Shown: piece after piece, positions 15,722 through 24,960 of the stretch
Layout of the letters: every line of letters begins with the position of its first letter
Position numbering within the stretch: position 1 is the stretch's first letter
NCBI RefSeq assembly: GCF_003049575.1
Contig: NZ_PYWI01000031.1
Span: 1-41,102 of the forward strand
Length of the DNA: 41,102 nt
Origin: Lysinibacillus parviboronicapiens
GTDB lineage: Bacteria; Bacillota; Bacilli; Bacillales_A; Planococcaceae
Direction: 5' to 3'
Notes under the pieces: model-generated
What the model was told of the DNA's origin: nothing
The model's input: the letters and a program-made list of their open reading frames with translations, nothing else
Database searches by the model: none
Program-made: the position numbers and the translations under genes

Positions 15722-16876
15722 ATGAAAAAATGGTTACTAAGCGGTGTAGCGGTATTAATGCTAAGCCCAACTGCTGCATATGCACAAAATGCAGAAACTC
15801 ATACAGTCGAGACTTCCCCTAAGAGTGCTTTCAATGGTATGTCCAGCTCAAAGATCACTACTTGGGATAAACTCATAAATGAAGTAGCACAACAAATGAA
15901 TAATTTTTCTACCGAAATTAAAGTTGCATATAGTGGGCCAATGGCTGATTTTAATAAAAATATCATGCAGGTATTAGAAAGTGCTCAGAAACAGGCAATC
16001 TATGCGAGTGGGCATTTGGAAGGTGTTTCTATTACCTCGGATTCTGAGGGTAATATCACGTTTAAAGTGAAATACTTTACGAATCAAACACAAGAAGCTG
16101 CGGTACAAAAGAAGGTTGATCAAGTATTAAAAACAATTATAAAGCCTTCTATGACACAATTTCAAAAAGTAAAGGCCGTTAATGATTACATTGTTTCGAA
16201 TGCAACATATGGCAATAAAACGAAAGCAAGCCCCCACAGTGCATACGCATTATTAATGGAAGGACAAGCAGTGTGTCAAGGCTATGCATTACTAGCATAT
16301 AAAATGTTACAACAAGCTGGTATTGAAACACAGTATGTAGTAGGTTATGTCAACGGCAGTGAAGGCCACGCCTGGAATATGGTGAAACTTGATGGCAAGT
16401 GGTATCATTTAGATACAACATGGAATGACCCATTACCTAACCGAGTAGGGGCATCTTCCTATGATTACTTCTTAGTAACAGATGCACAACTAAAGAAAGA
16501 TCATTCTTGGATTGCTTCAGATTATCCTGTAGCAACGAGCACAGCATATAACTATATGCAAAATGTACATTTTGCATATCAAATCAATAACATGCTGTAC
16601 TTTAGTAATACAGCTGACAATGACAAATTGTATAAACTCGACTTAACGAATGGTAAGAAAACAAAGGTGATGGATAGTCGTGCGTTGTATATTACAGGTG
16701 TAGGTGATGACCTTTATTATAGCGACTATAGCAATGGTGGGTACTTAACAAAGATGAGTTTAAAGACATTAAAGACTGGTGTGCTTGTGAAGCAATCCGT
16801 ATCAGATCTAATGATTAAAGACAATAATTTAGTTTACAAGGTTAATGCAAAAGAACAAAAATTGAAAATTAATTAA
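15722..16876 (+). CDS. Secreted transglutaminase-like cysteine protein, copy 1
   Basis: This 384-residue protein starts at ATG 15722 after GGAAGGAG; a longer frame from 15638 has no ribosome site. Residues 1-21 are a signal peptide (MKKWLLSGVAVLMLSPTAAYA). A transglutaminase-like core carries a full Cys185-His216-Asp231 triad (AVCQGYALL, EGHAWNMV, YHLDTTWNDP). The C-terminal ~120 residues (LYKLDLTNGKKTKV, DDLYYSDYSNGGYL) resemble DUF5050 beta-propeller-like repeats. It probably acts outside the cell on wall peptides or proteins. The next gene is a paralogue with the same layout. Confidence 0.88.
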   Translation: MKKWLLSGVAVLMLSPTAAYAQNAETHTVETSPKSAFNGMSSSKITTWDKLINEVAQQMNNFSTEIKVAYSGPMADFNKNIMQVLESAQKQAIYASGHLEGVSITSDSEGNITFKVKYFTNQTQEAAVQKKVDQVLKTIIKPSMTQFQKVKAVNDYIVSNATYGNKTKASPHSAYALLMEGQAVCQGYALLAYKMLQQAGIETQYVVGYVNGSEGHAWNMVKLDGKWYHLDTTWNDPLPNRVGASSYDYFLVTDAQLKKDHSWIASDYPVATSTAYNYMQNVHFAYQINNMLYFSNTADNDKLYKLDLTNGKKTKVMDSRALYITGVGDDLYYSDYSNGGYLTKMSLKTLKTGVLVKQSVSDLMIKDNNLVYKVNAKEQKLKIN

Positions 16877-16942
16877 TGAAGTTTCTAATAAGTTGCTGAG
16901 TAAAGACTTCTATACTTCATTTACCAGCTGTTCATAATTTCT

Positions 16943-16984
16943 AAGCACAAAAGGGCTTCCAAGTGAGTTCTTTGTGCTTTTTTT
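16943..16984 (+). terminator. Intrinsic terminator between the transglutaminase-like genes
   Basis: AAGCACAAA (16943-16951) pairs with TTTGTGCTT (16971-16979), followed by a T-run. The two paralogues can therefore be transcribed separately. Confidence 0.88.
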
Positions 16985-17024
16985 GTATATAATGTAACTA
17001 GTAATACGGTTGGAGGTGAGGATT

Positions 17025-18323
17025 TTGTGGAAAAAACTAGCCATTATTGTGATTTTGATTATTTTTATTGATCCTATATATACGGTCGGTAAAGCAACAG
17101 TACAACAAATCATCACATGGGCAACTAATGATGAAATTCAAACGATGCTGCTAGAAACAAAAGACAAAATCGTTGATGTCACAGCAAAACTTTCAGAAGA
17201 TGCCTCAATCGAAACAGCCACCCCAACAGAAGCAAAGCATGATGAAGCTGAGTTAGTGGCAACGACTGCACTGGCCCTGAAACCTGAAGCCAAGCTCGTT
17301 GTAACGAATGCTAAAGAAATGGCAGATGCAATGTATGCTTATTACAGTAGTTTTTCACCAACTTTCGAAATTCAATATAAGGGCAGTACGCAACGCATAG
17401 AGCAGCTAGTAGAGGAAGCCTATGACAGAGCCATTAAACGAGATGATTATGTGTATGGCCATATTAGTAAACACTCTATTCGTTATGAATACGGGAAAAA
17501 GGTGGCGACAATTTACGGTGAGCAAAGTTATTTGATGACACCTGAGCAAGCAGCTTATGTGGAGATGAATGTTCAAGAAATCGTGACTACTCTTAATAAG
17601 AGCGCTAAGAGCGATGTAGAAAAAGTGAAGGCGGTCAATGACTATATTGTATCAAACACCGCTTATACGGATAATACAAAAGCAAGTCCACATAGCGCAT
17701 ATACAGTGTTAGCTGAGCATGGGGGTGTTTGCCAAGGCTACGCTTTACTAGCACATTCAATGTTACAAAAACTTGGTATCGAAACACAGTACATTGTCGG
17801 CTATGTTGGGCAGGAAGGACATGCTTGGAATTTAGTGAAACTCAACGGTCAATGGTATCATCTCGATACAACATGGAATGATCCTGTGCCAGATCGTAAG
17901 GGCGCTATACGATACCAATATTTTTTAGTTGATGATCGTACAATGGCACGTGATCATACATGGGTTGCAGCTGATTATCCGAAAGCAACAAGTACCATTT
18001 ATAGTTACTACCATGATATCGACTTTCCTGCACAGGTGGGACAACAATTATTTTATAGCAGTGTCTCTGATGATAATAAATTGTATGTACTTGATATCTC
18101 CACAGGTAAATCGAAGCGCGTTTCAAGCTCACGAGCACAGTATATTGTGTATGCTGATGGCTGGCTATACTATAGTAATTATTCACACGGCGCATATTTA
18201 TCGAAAATCCGCCCTGATGGTAGTGGTGAACAAGTATTGAATCGTGAAGAAACAAAGGATTTATATGTGAAGGATGGCTATCTATACTTCATGACAGATG
18301 AACTGAAGAAAATGGCACTATAA
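17025..18323 (+). CDS. Membrane-anchored or secreted transglutaminase-like protein, copy 2
   Basis: This 432-residue paralogue of the upstream gene starts at TTG 17025, eight bases after a GGAGG (17012-17016). The N-terminus WKKLAIIVILIIFIDPIYTV is a signal or anchor helix with no clear cleavage site. About 100 residues of linker follow. The triad is Cys236-His266-Asp281 (GVCQGYALL, EGHAWNLV, YHLDTTWNDP), with the same spacing as copy 1. The C-terminal LYVLDISTGKSKRV and LYYSNYSHGAYL repeats match copy 1. It appears to be a duplicate that has diverged mainly at its N-terminus, which may place it on the membrane while copy 1 is released. Confidence 0.88.
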   Translation: MWKKLAIIVILIIFIDPIYTVGKATVQQIITWATNDEIQTMLLETKDKIVDVTAKLSEDASIETATPTEAKHDEAELVATTALALKPEAKLVVTNAKEMADAMYAYYSSFSPTFEIQYKGSTQRIEQLVEEAYDRAIKRDDYVYGHISKHSIRYEYGKKVATIYGEQSYLMTPEQAAYVEMNVQEIVTTLNKSAKSDVEKVKAVNDYIVSNTAYTDNTKASPHSAYTVLAEHGGVCQGYALLAHSMLQKLGIETQYIVGYVGQEGHAWNLVKLNGQWYHLDTTWNDPVPDRKGAIRYQYFLVDDRTMARDHTWVAADYPKATSTIYSYYHDIDFPAQVGQQLFYSSVSDDNKLYVLDISTGKSKRVSSSRAQYIVYADGWLYYSNYSHGAYLSKIRPDGSGEQVLNREETKDLYVKDGYLYFMTDELKKMAL

Positions 18324-18361
18324 CTTTATTCCACATACAACTTAGGCTAAATGGTCGTGAT

Positions 18362-18401
18362 AAGGGGCATATGACATTATAAATTGTTATATGCCCTTTT
18401 A
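18362..18401 (+). terminator. Intrinsic terminator after transglutaminase copy 2
   Basis: A GGGCATATGACA arm pairs with TTGTTATATGCCC, followed by TTTT. It overlaps the last codons of the convergent kinase gene and may act on both strands. Confidence 0.8.
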
Positions 18402-19324
18402 GTGCGTTCAATAATGTAATGAATGGGCTGATGCTGACATAAAGATATCTGGATTTGTGGGTACATTGACGTCATGTCTTGTGAAAAGGCCTTTAAAATC
18501 AATGGGTTATGCTTTATGGCCCCACCATTACAATATAGGTTAATGGCTTCTCCTTGGTAGTTAATTTTTTTTAACACTGCACAGGCTAAAAGCACCAATT
18601 CATGGGCAGCTCTCATTGAGATTTGAATGGCACAAGAATCATTTTTGGTAACGGCATCGGCTAAAAATGCCCCCATTTTTGCAAGCTGAGCATTTGTATA
18701 AGATGGGCGGAATATCCACGCAGCAAGATCTGTAACATCCTGAATACGTAAATAACTATAGACGTCATTTTTTAATATTGTCGGTTCACCGCGTCCGTCT
18801 TCCATACGAAAAATAGCGCGTACGACCTCTTGCCCTAACCAGTAGCCGCTGCCTTCATCTCCTGCACGATGTCCCCAACCACCAGCGCGTTCAATACGCT
18901 TGCCATCAAAAGCGTAGGCAATGGCCCCAGTTCCAGCAATAAGCAAGGCCCCTGTTTGTCCAGCGGTGACACCTAATAATGTTGCCTCTGCATCATTTTC
19001 AATAATAAGTGTTTCTATGTCTAACTGTGATTTGGTAATGGCTGCATGTACAATGGCTTTTACGATGGCATGATCCTTCGAAGAGTCAATTCCTGCCATA
19101 GCAAAAGTAGCTACAGCAATTTTTGAATGACTTTGCTGTTGCAAAAATGCATGTACATATGCTAATAGTGCTTGTAAAATCTCAGTGGCGGAGTCAACAC
19201 CAATTGCTTGATAGTTGGATCCGCCAGCCGTTTTCGTGTATATAATCTCACCGGATTCGGCATGCACAACTGCACATGCCGTTTTTGTTGCACCACCATC
19301 AATAATCAGTAACCAATCCTTCAT
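18377..19324 (-). CDS. BadF/BadG-type ATPase, N-acetylglucosamine-kinase-like
   Basis: This 315-residue protein belongs to the acetate-kinase/hexokinase/actin superfamily, BadF/BadG/BcrA/BcrD group. It has phosphate-1 IIDGGATKTACAV near the N-terminus, phosphate-2 LIAGTGAIAYA, the GGWGHRAGDEGSGYWLG segment typical of GlcNAc kinases, and adenosine-motif-like YCNGGAI. The start at 19324 overlaps the lyase stop (ATGA) and has GGAGG 10 bases upstream. As the last gene of an ABC-transporter/lyase unit it probably phosphorylates the imported compound or a breakdown product. The substrate is unknown; an amino sugar is the family default. Confidence 0.85.
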   Translation of the reverse strand: MKDWLLIIDGGATKTACAVVHAESGEIIYTKTAGGSNYQAIGVDSATEILQALLAYVHAFLQQQSHSKIAVATFAMAGIDSSKDHAIVKAIVHAAITKSQLDIETLIIENDAEATLLGVTAGQTGALLIAGTGAIAYAFDGKRIERAGGWGHRAGDEGSGYWLGQEVVRAIFRMEDGRGEPTILKNDVYSYLRIQDVTDLAAWIFRPSYTNAQLAKMGAFLADAVTKNDSCAIQISMRAAHELVLLACAVLKKINYQGEAINLYCNGGAIKHNPLILKAFSQDMTSMYPQIQISLCQHQPIHYIIERTKRAYNNL

Positions 19325-20835
19325 TGATTCCATTCCTCCAAAAACATACCTAATTGTTTTTCTGCTTCAGCAATAGCTGTTTCTTTTAGTTGAATCCATT
19401 CATATAGTTTGTGAGCAGAAGCCTTGCATTGCTCAAGTGATGCTCGCATCGTTTCGGGCGCGGGACCGCCTAGCAATGTTCGGATACCTACGAAAAACTC
19501 CGGTTTTAAAGTATGGTAGAAATCTTCCTCAGAAATGACTAAAGGTTTACCTGTTACTAGTTTGGATTGTGTATTTGCGAGCCCCCATGTCAGGCTAGCA
19601 AGTGATTCTTCATTATGAGCAAGCAATACTTTGATGCATTTACTTACAATACTGTGTGCTTGGCGGAAGGAAATACCCTCAGAGCGTACTAAAGTATCGG
19701 CAAGCTCTGTTACATTCGCAAAGCTATTTTCTGCACGATCTCGTAGCTTTTTCTTGTTTACATCCATCGTCACAACGAGGGAACCAAATAATTCGTAAAT
19801 CCCTACTAAACGATCAATGGCACGCCATAAATAAGGTTGCATATCATCCTCTGTGTCAACGATATCACCAAACGGTGTATTATGTACCATTTGCAGTACC
19901 GTACTTGCATCACCAACGACCGCTGATAGCAATGAACGTGTATGCTCAATCGATACAGGGTTGCGCTTTTGAGGCATAATAGAGCTAATTTGTACGTATG
20001 GGCTGGCAAGTGTAAATGCATTGAATTCCTGCGTCGCCCATAATAAGAAATCTTGTGATGTGCGGCCAAGATTGAGTGCAGCGAGCTGGACGGTACTTGC
20101 AGCTTCAGCTATATAATCAGCCCCTGCGACTGCATCCCAAGCATTTTCGATTATTTCATCAAATGCCAGTAAATCTCGCATTCGTTCACGACTAATATTA
20201 AAGCCAGTAGTCGTTAATGCTGCCGCCCCCATACTGCTACGATTGACTGTTTTGTAGACATTTTGCAGGCGTTCAAAGTCACGGTTCAGTTGGTCAATCA
20301 CAGCTTTTAAATAATGAGCAAAGGTTGTTGGCTGTGCCTGTTGTGTATGTGTATAACCAATCATTATGGTATCGATATGCTCCTCTGCTGCAGCTACTAA
20401 ATCATCTCGTAATGTCAGTAGCGCCCGCATAAGCTCTAATAATTTCTTACGCAATGTCATACGATAGATGGCGATACCCATATCATTACGACTTCTACCA
20501 ATGTGAAGATTTCCAGCAACATCGCCAGCAAATTCGATTAGCTTATTTTCAATGCGGAAAAATAAATCTTCATAGTTCGGGCTGTAATCCTCTATACGAT
20601 AATAGTTCAAATCTAGTTTCTTTAGTGCGAGGCCGATCTGTTTAGCTTCTTCAGCTTTTACGAGTCCTTGTTCTTCTAACATTTTTAAATGTGCAATATT
20701 AATCTGAAGCATAATTATTAAAAAGTTTTTCTTTGCTTCGTCATATGCTGGTTGCAATACAATTTTACGATAAATATTAGACGGGAAAATCATCCCATCT
20801 TCTTGCTGGGTTTTGTTACGGAAATCTTCAAACAT
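19321..20835 (-). CDS. Argininosuccinate-lyase-superfamily enzyme, probably not ArgH
   Basis: This 504-residue protein is longer than ArgH (~460). It starts at the ATG at 20835, eight bases after AGGAGG; the ATG at 20841 is too close. Superfamily signatures are present: HIGRSRNDM, GYTHTQQAQP and the catalytic-loop serine region SSIMPQKRNP. ArgH normally reads HTGRSRNDQ and THLQRAQP, so the Thr, Gln, Leu and Arg positions differ. The superfamily removes fumarate from N-substituted aspartates; EDDS lyase is a member of similar length. With a solute-binding transporter and a kinase in the same unit and no arg genes, a catabolic lyase for an imported compound is inferred. Confidence 0.8.
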   Translation of the reverse strand: MFEDFRNKTQQEDGMIFPSNIYRKIVLQPAYDEAKKNFLIIMLQINIAHLKMLEEQGLVKAEEAKQIGLALKKLDLNYYRIEDYSPNYEDLFFRIENKLIEFAGDVAGNLHIGRSRNDMGIAIYRMTLRKKLLELMRALLTLRDDLVAAAEEHIDTIMIGYTHTQQAQPTTFAHYLKAVIDQLNRDFERLQNVYKTVNRSSMGAAALTTTGFNISRERMRDLLAFDEIIENAWDAVAGADYIAEAASTVQLAALNLGRTSQDFLLWATQEFNAFTLASPYVQISSIMPQKRNPVSIEHTRSLLSAVVGDASTVLQMVHNTPFGDIVDTEDDMQPYLWRAIDRLVGIYELFGSLVVTMDVNKKKLRDRAENSFANVTELADTLVRSEGISFRQAHSIVSKCIKVLLAHNEESLASLTWGLANTQSKLVTGKPLVISEEDFYHTLKPEFFVGIRTLLGGPAPETMRASLEQCKASAHKLYEWIQLKETAIAEAEKQLGMFLEEWNQ

Positions 20836-20862
20836 ATCCATTTCCTCCTAATAGATTGACAG

Positions 20863-22584
20863 TTAAATAGCTGAGCCAGCACTGCCTTTTGATAGCTTTT
20901 CAGAAATAATAAGAACAATTAAAATTAAGCAAATTTGTAAGACGCCATAGGCACAGGCTGTTCCAAACTTAAACGCATATAACTTTTGAAATATCGCGAC
21001 TGACAGCGGAATTGTGGAAGAACTGTATATAAGAATAGATGCTACGAATTCACCTAAACTTTGGACAAGTGCTAACAATGTTCCTGCTAAAATACCCGTA
21101 AACGTTAGCGGTATAACGATGCGCCTAAATGTATATAGCCAAGTAGCACCTAGGCTCCGTGCTGCCTCTTCGATAGATTGATCTAATTGTACAAGAGACG
21201 CTGAGGTCGACCTGAAAACTAGCGGTAAATGTCTAATAAAGTATGCTAAAGGTAAAATCCAAAATGTCCCAATAAGCACCTGATTAAAGGCGAAAATATT
21301 TTCTGTACTAAAGGCAGCGATTAAATTGACAGCTACAACTGTTCCGGGTAATGCCCAAGGAACCATAATCAAAATATCGAGCAATGTTTTTCCTTTGAAA
21401 TTCAAACGCACCATTGCGTAGGCGGCCGCGACTCCAAATAGTATATTGCCGAGCGTTGCAACAACCCCCATTTGAATAGAATTCCAAATTGGTCGCCATG
21501 TCCGTTCATCCGTAAAGAGTGCAATATAATGATCAATGGTATAGTCTGTCGGTAAGATTTGTGTTTTCCAAGCACCATCGACCGAGAAAGAAATTAAAAT
21601 CAGGACTAAAATCGGCAAGATTAAAATTAGCGTGCCTACAAAAGATGCAATAGTTGCTAAGATTTTCATGCCTTTAGAGGATACTTCAGAACGATGTACG
21701 CTAATGCCTTTGCTCAAGTTTTGATAATTGCGGCGGTTTTGATACCAACGCATAATGATTAAAAATGTGATAGACACGAAAGATAAAATCATGGACTGAG
21801 TAGCTGCCATCTCCAAATTACCATTCGTGCGTGATAAGTATATTTGCATGGTCATCGTGCGTTCTACGCCAAACATTAGAGGTGCTGTATAGGATGCCAT
21901 AGAGATCATAAAGACAAGTAGCGCAGAGGCAACAATTGAAGGTGTTAACATAGGTAAAATAACCTTTGTCCATACACGGATACGCCCAGCACCTAAGCTA
22001 GTAGCTGCTTCCTCTAGCGAAGGATCTAATCCTTTTATGGCGGCGGAAGCGGTTAAGTAGAAGTATGTGTACATGGTGAATGTATGCACAACGATAACGC
22101 CCATGATACCATTTAACGAAAAAGGGACTTGATCTAGACCAAAAAGATGCTGGAGTGCTCGAGGGAAGATACCACTATCCCCGTACAAGAATGTAAAAGA
22201 AAGTACACCTACAAGTGGGGGAAGCGCCATGGGCACCAGTACTAAAATAGCGAGCAAACGTCTACCTGGAAAATCATAGCGTTCCAACAAAAAGGCCATG
22301 GTCACGCCGACAATTGCACAACAAATAACACTGATGATAGATATATATAAACTAGTCCACAGTGCCTCGAGGTTAGCAGGACTTGCTAGACTGAAAAACT
22401 TTTTATAATGAGAGAGCGCATCGTCGCCAGTAAAGCTTTGAATAAAAGTTTGATAGAAGGGATACACCACATAGGCGAACAACACTAAAAATAATGGTGA
22501 AATTAAAATATACACAAACCATTTAGATTGGGTTAGTCTTACCCATGCATTATCTTGATAAGAATCGACAGGCGGTTTTTCCAT
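20863..22584 (-). CDS. ABC transporter permease, fused two-domain (iron/aminoethylphosphonate type)
   Basis: This 573-residue inner-membrane protein has about 12 transmembrane helices in two BPD_transp_1 halves. Each half has the EAA loop that docks the ATPase: EEAATSLGAGRIRVWTKVI (first) and EEAARSLGATWLYTFRRIV (second). Fused permeases of this kind belong to FbpB/AfuB/PhnU-V-like importers for ferric iron, sugar phosphates, phosphonates or similar small anions. GGAGGGG precedes the ATG. It lies 12 bases after the ATPase gene and 27 bases before the lyase, inside one operon. Confidence 0.92.
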   Translation of the reverse strand: MEKPPVDSYQDNAWVRLTQSKWFVYILISPLFLVLFAYVVYPFYQTFIQSFTGDDALSHYKKFFSLASPANLEALWTSLYISIISVICCAIVGVTMAFLLERYDFPGRRLLAILVLVPMALPPLVGVLSFTFLYGDSGIFPRALQHLFGLDQVPFSLNGIMGVIVVHTFTMYTYFYLTASAAIKGLDPSLEEAATSLGAGRIRVWTKVILPMLTPSIVASALLVFMISMASYTAPLMFGVERTMTMQIYLSRTNGNLEMAATQSMILSFVSITFLIIMRWYQNRRNYQNLSKGISVHRSEVSSKGMKILATIASFVGTLILILPILVLILISFSVDGAWKTQILPTDYTIDHYIALFTDERTWRPIWNSIQMGVVATLGNILFGVAAAYAMVRLNFKGKTLLDILIMVPWALPGTVVAVNLIAAFSTENIFAFNQVLIGTFWILPLAYFIRHLPLVFRSTSASLVQLDQSIEEAARSLGATWLYTFRRIVIPLTFTGILAGTLLALVQSLGEFVASILIYSSSTIPLSVAIFQKLYAFKFGTACAYGVLQICLILIVLIISEKLSKGSAGSAI

Positions 22585-22596
22585 AGTGGTCCCCTC

Positions 22597-23667
22597 CTAT
22601 TCCCCTAAGAAGTACAGTGAATCTTGCGCAATGTGCAAGGTGATGTCTTCGCCAATTTGTTTTAACTGGCCGTTCGTATTGATAATCATGACTTTCAGTG
22701 AAAATTCCGTAAAATCGACAATGTAATTTACACTAATACCCGTAAATTCGACAAAAGAGATTTTACCAATAAGTTTGTTTTCACCAGGACCTAGGTTAAC
22801 GGATTCAGGACGAATAGATATAAACACTTTGTCTCCAATCATATGCGTTAAAGTAGGGGAGCTGTGTTGCTTTCGCCCAATAAAATTTAGTCCATTCACC
22901 GTTTTTGCCTGTATGTCATCGCCATTAATGGATTCTATTGTAGCTTCAATTAGATTTGTTTCGCCAATAAAGTCAGCAACGAAGCGGTTCAATGGACGAT
23001 TATAAATTTCCTGCGGTGTACCAATTTGTTTAATAATGCCCTGTTCCATCACCATAATGCGATCAGACATGGCCATCGCTTCCATTTGGTCATGCGTGAC
23101 ATAAATTGTTGTGACACCGAGTTCCGTTTGAATACGCTTTATTTCAATACGTGTTTCCTCACGTAATTTAGCATCTAAATTGGACAAAGGTTCGTCGAGT
23201 AATAGAATGTCTGGTTCAATAACAAGTGCTCGTGCTAACGCAACACGTTGCTGTTGACCGCCAGATAACTCATTGATTTTACGTCTACCATATTGTTCTA
23301 AATGTACAAGTCCGCGAATTCGATCAACTTTTTGCGTTATCTCAGTTTTCGAAAGTTTTCGTACTTGTAAACCAAAAGCAATATTTTCATCTACGGTCAT
23401 ATGTGGAAAGAGAGCATAGTTTTGAAACACCATACCGATATTGCGTTTATTTGGCTGAAGTAATGTCACGTCTCGATCATCGAAAAGAACTTTTCCTTCA
23501 GTTGGGTAATAAAAGCCAGCAATCATGCGTAGTGTTGTCGTTTTTCCACAACCGCTAGGGCCGAGGAAAGTGAAAAATTCACCGGCTTTAATAGTAAGGT
23601 TTAAATCCTTTACACCATGCACTTGGCCAAATTGCTTCGAGACATTTTCGATTTTGACACTTTTCAT
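22597..23667 (-). CDS. ABC transporter ATP-binding protein (PotA/FbpC type)
   Basis: This 356-residue ATPase starts at the ATG at 23667, behind GAGAGGAGC; the longer frame from 23748 has no such site. It has Walker A GPSGCGKTT (36-44), Q-loop, signature LSGGQQQRVALARAL and Walker B ILLLDEPLSNLDAKLREE. The C-terminal ~110 residues form a TOBE-like domain found in importers of polyamines, iron and phosphonates. It powers uptake through the fused permease. A hairpin separates it from the binding-protein gene upstream. Confidence 0.94.
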   Translation of the reverse strand: MKSVKIENVSKQFGQVHGVKDLNLTIKAGEFFTFLGPSGCGKTTTLRMIAGFYYPTEGKVLFDDRDVTLLQPNKRNIGMVFQNYALFPHMTVDENIAFGLQVRKLSKTEITQKVDRIRGLVHLEQYGRRKINELSGGQQQRVALARALVIEPDILLLDEPLSNLDAKLREETRIEIKRIQTELGVTTIYVTHDQMEAMAMSDRIMVMEQGIIKQIGTPQEIYNRPLNRFVADFIGETNLIEATIESINGDDIQAKTVNGLNFIGRKQHSSPTLTHMIGDKVFISIRPESVNLGPGENKLIGKISFVEFTGISVNYIVDFTEFSLKVMIINTNGQLKQIGEDITLHIAQDSLYFLGE

Positions 23668-23709
23668 ATGCAATGCTCCTCTCTCACTAACAACTAGTTG
23701 TACAGGAAA

Positions 23710-23733
23710 CCTCGAGCAAAAAATTACTCGAGG
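23710..23733 (-). other. Intra-operon hairpin after the binding-protein gene
   Basis: CCTCGAG and CTCGAGG form a 7-bp stem with a T-rich loop on the minus strand, 23 bases after the lipoprotein stop. Such hairpins often raise binding-protein mRNA above that of the membrane components by protecting it or by partial termination. Confidence 0.5.
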
Positions 23734-23755
23734 CTCTAAAAACGTCATTTATTTA

Positions 23756-24841
23756 CTATTTCCCACGGCCTTTAATATTCGTATCCCAATGCTCCATCCA
23801 CTCAACTTCTTTATCAGACATAAGTTGCCAATCAATATCAAATGTTTTTAAATCTAAGTCCTGATACCATTCAGGCATTGTTGCTTTGTCGATATCTGAG
23901 CGCGTTGGGATTTGGTAGTAATCATTGGCTAATTTCGTTACCATTTCTTTTTCAAATAAAAACTCTACGAATAGTTGAGCGTTTTCCACATTTTTCGCAT
24001 TTTTTACGACAGCAACACCATCTACTAAAATAGGAGCGCCACTCTTTGGATAAATATAATCAAATGGATAGTCGGTCGTATATTTCTTTAGCAAAATATC
24101 TTGCAAATTCCATAAGGAAATGCTACCTTCTTGGCGCGTTAGCTTTAAGTAAAGTGCATTTGGATCTTGTGTATATTCTTTCGTATTGGCATCTAATTTT
24201 AGTAACCAATCATAGCCTTTCTCAGGTGACTCCGCACCTTGTCGTACAATCATGGAAGAATAGATTGTACGCATCGTCCCAGAGGCTAATACACCTCGAA
24301 TTAAGATTTGATCTTTCCACTTTTGATCCAGTAAATCGTCCCAATCCTGTGGGCCGGTTTCTTGAGTTAGTAAATCACTATTAATCATAATTACTTCTGG
24401 TAATAACATTTCACCGAACCAACGACCTTCTGCGTCTGTATGATTAGCATCAATTGCATCGTTAAAGCTTGGTTTCCAGGCGTGTAGTAAATCTTCATTT
24501 GCACCAACAATTAGTGCTGACTGTGTGCCTCCCCACCAAAAATCTGCCTGAGGGTTGGCTTTTTCGCCTCGTAGTCGCTCTAAGATTTGCTGCGCGCCCA
24601 TTGTTAAAAACTCCACTTCAATATCCGGGTACTTCTCATTAAACTGATCGATTACGTCTTGCACCATTTCCTCATCACGCCCTGTGTAGATCACAAGCTT
24701 ACCTGACGGAGATGTTTCTACATCTGCTTTGTCGCCATTTGTTGCATCGTTTGTTGTCGCCTTTTTGTCGTCGTTACTACAAGCCGCTAACATAATGACC
24801 ATCAATACAAATAAGTAACTGAAAAAACGCATTTTTTTCAT
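23756..24841 (-). CDS. ABC transporter solute-binding lipoprotein
   Basis: This 361-residue precursor starts at ATG 24841, about nine bases after AAAGGGGA. The signal peptide ends in the lipobox LAAC (Cys at ~20), so it is anchored to the outer face of the membrane. The mature part begins SGKLVIYTGRDEEMVQDVIDQF and belongs to the family 1/Fe3+-type binding proteins (AfuA, FbpA and PhnS relatives). The tandem tyrosines seen (NDYYQIPTR) are in the C-terminal segment common to the group, not clearly the FbpA iron site, so the ligand is open. First gene of the five-gene unit. Confidence 0.92.
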   Translation of the reverse strand: MKKMRFFSYLFVLMVIMLAACSNDDKKATTNDATNGDKADVETSPSGKLVIYTGRDEEMVQDVIDQFNEKYPDIEVEFLTMGAQQILERLRGEKANPQADFWWGGTQSALIVGANEDLLHAWKPSFNDAIDANHTDAEGRWFGEMLLPEVIMINSDLLTQETGPQDWDDLLDQKWKDQILIRGVLASGTMRTIYSSMIVRQGAESPEKGYDWLLKLDANTKEYTQDPNALYLKLTRQEGSISLWNLQDILLKKYTTDYPFDYIYPKSGAPILVDGVAVVKNAKNVENAQLFVEFLFEKEMVTKLANDYYQIPTRSDIDKATMPEWYQDLDLKTFDIDWQLMSDKEVEWMEHWDTNIKGRGK

Positions 24842-24907
24842 AATCATCTTCCCCTTTCTACGTAGTGAGTAGCTTACATATTGCAGTATAATACTTACAA
24901 AGAACAT

Positions 24908-24941
24908 TAATGTTAGAATAATTAAAAAAATTCTAACATTA
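24908..24941. promoter_or_regulatory. Long inverted repeat upstream of the transporter operon
   Basis: TAATGTTAGAAT (24908-24919) and ATTCTAACATTA (24930-24941) are perfect 12-base half-sites separated by 10 A/T bases, so their centres are 22 bp (two helical turns) apart. On the minus strand a TATACT -10 lies about 20-30 bases downstream. An operator for a dimeric or tetrameric regulator is inferred; no regulator gene adjoins. Confidence 0.6.
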
Positions 24942-24960
24942 TAATCATCTTAAACTAAGT

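Noticed and set aside
19321..20835. Plain assignment as argH of arginine biosynthesis
   Set aside because: Signature residues differ, the protein is longer, and the neighbours are transport and kinase genes rather than arg genes.
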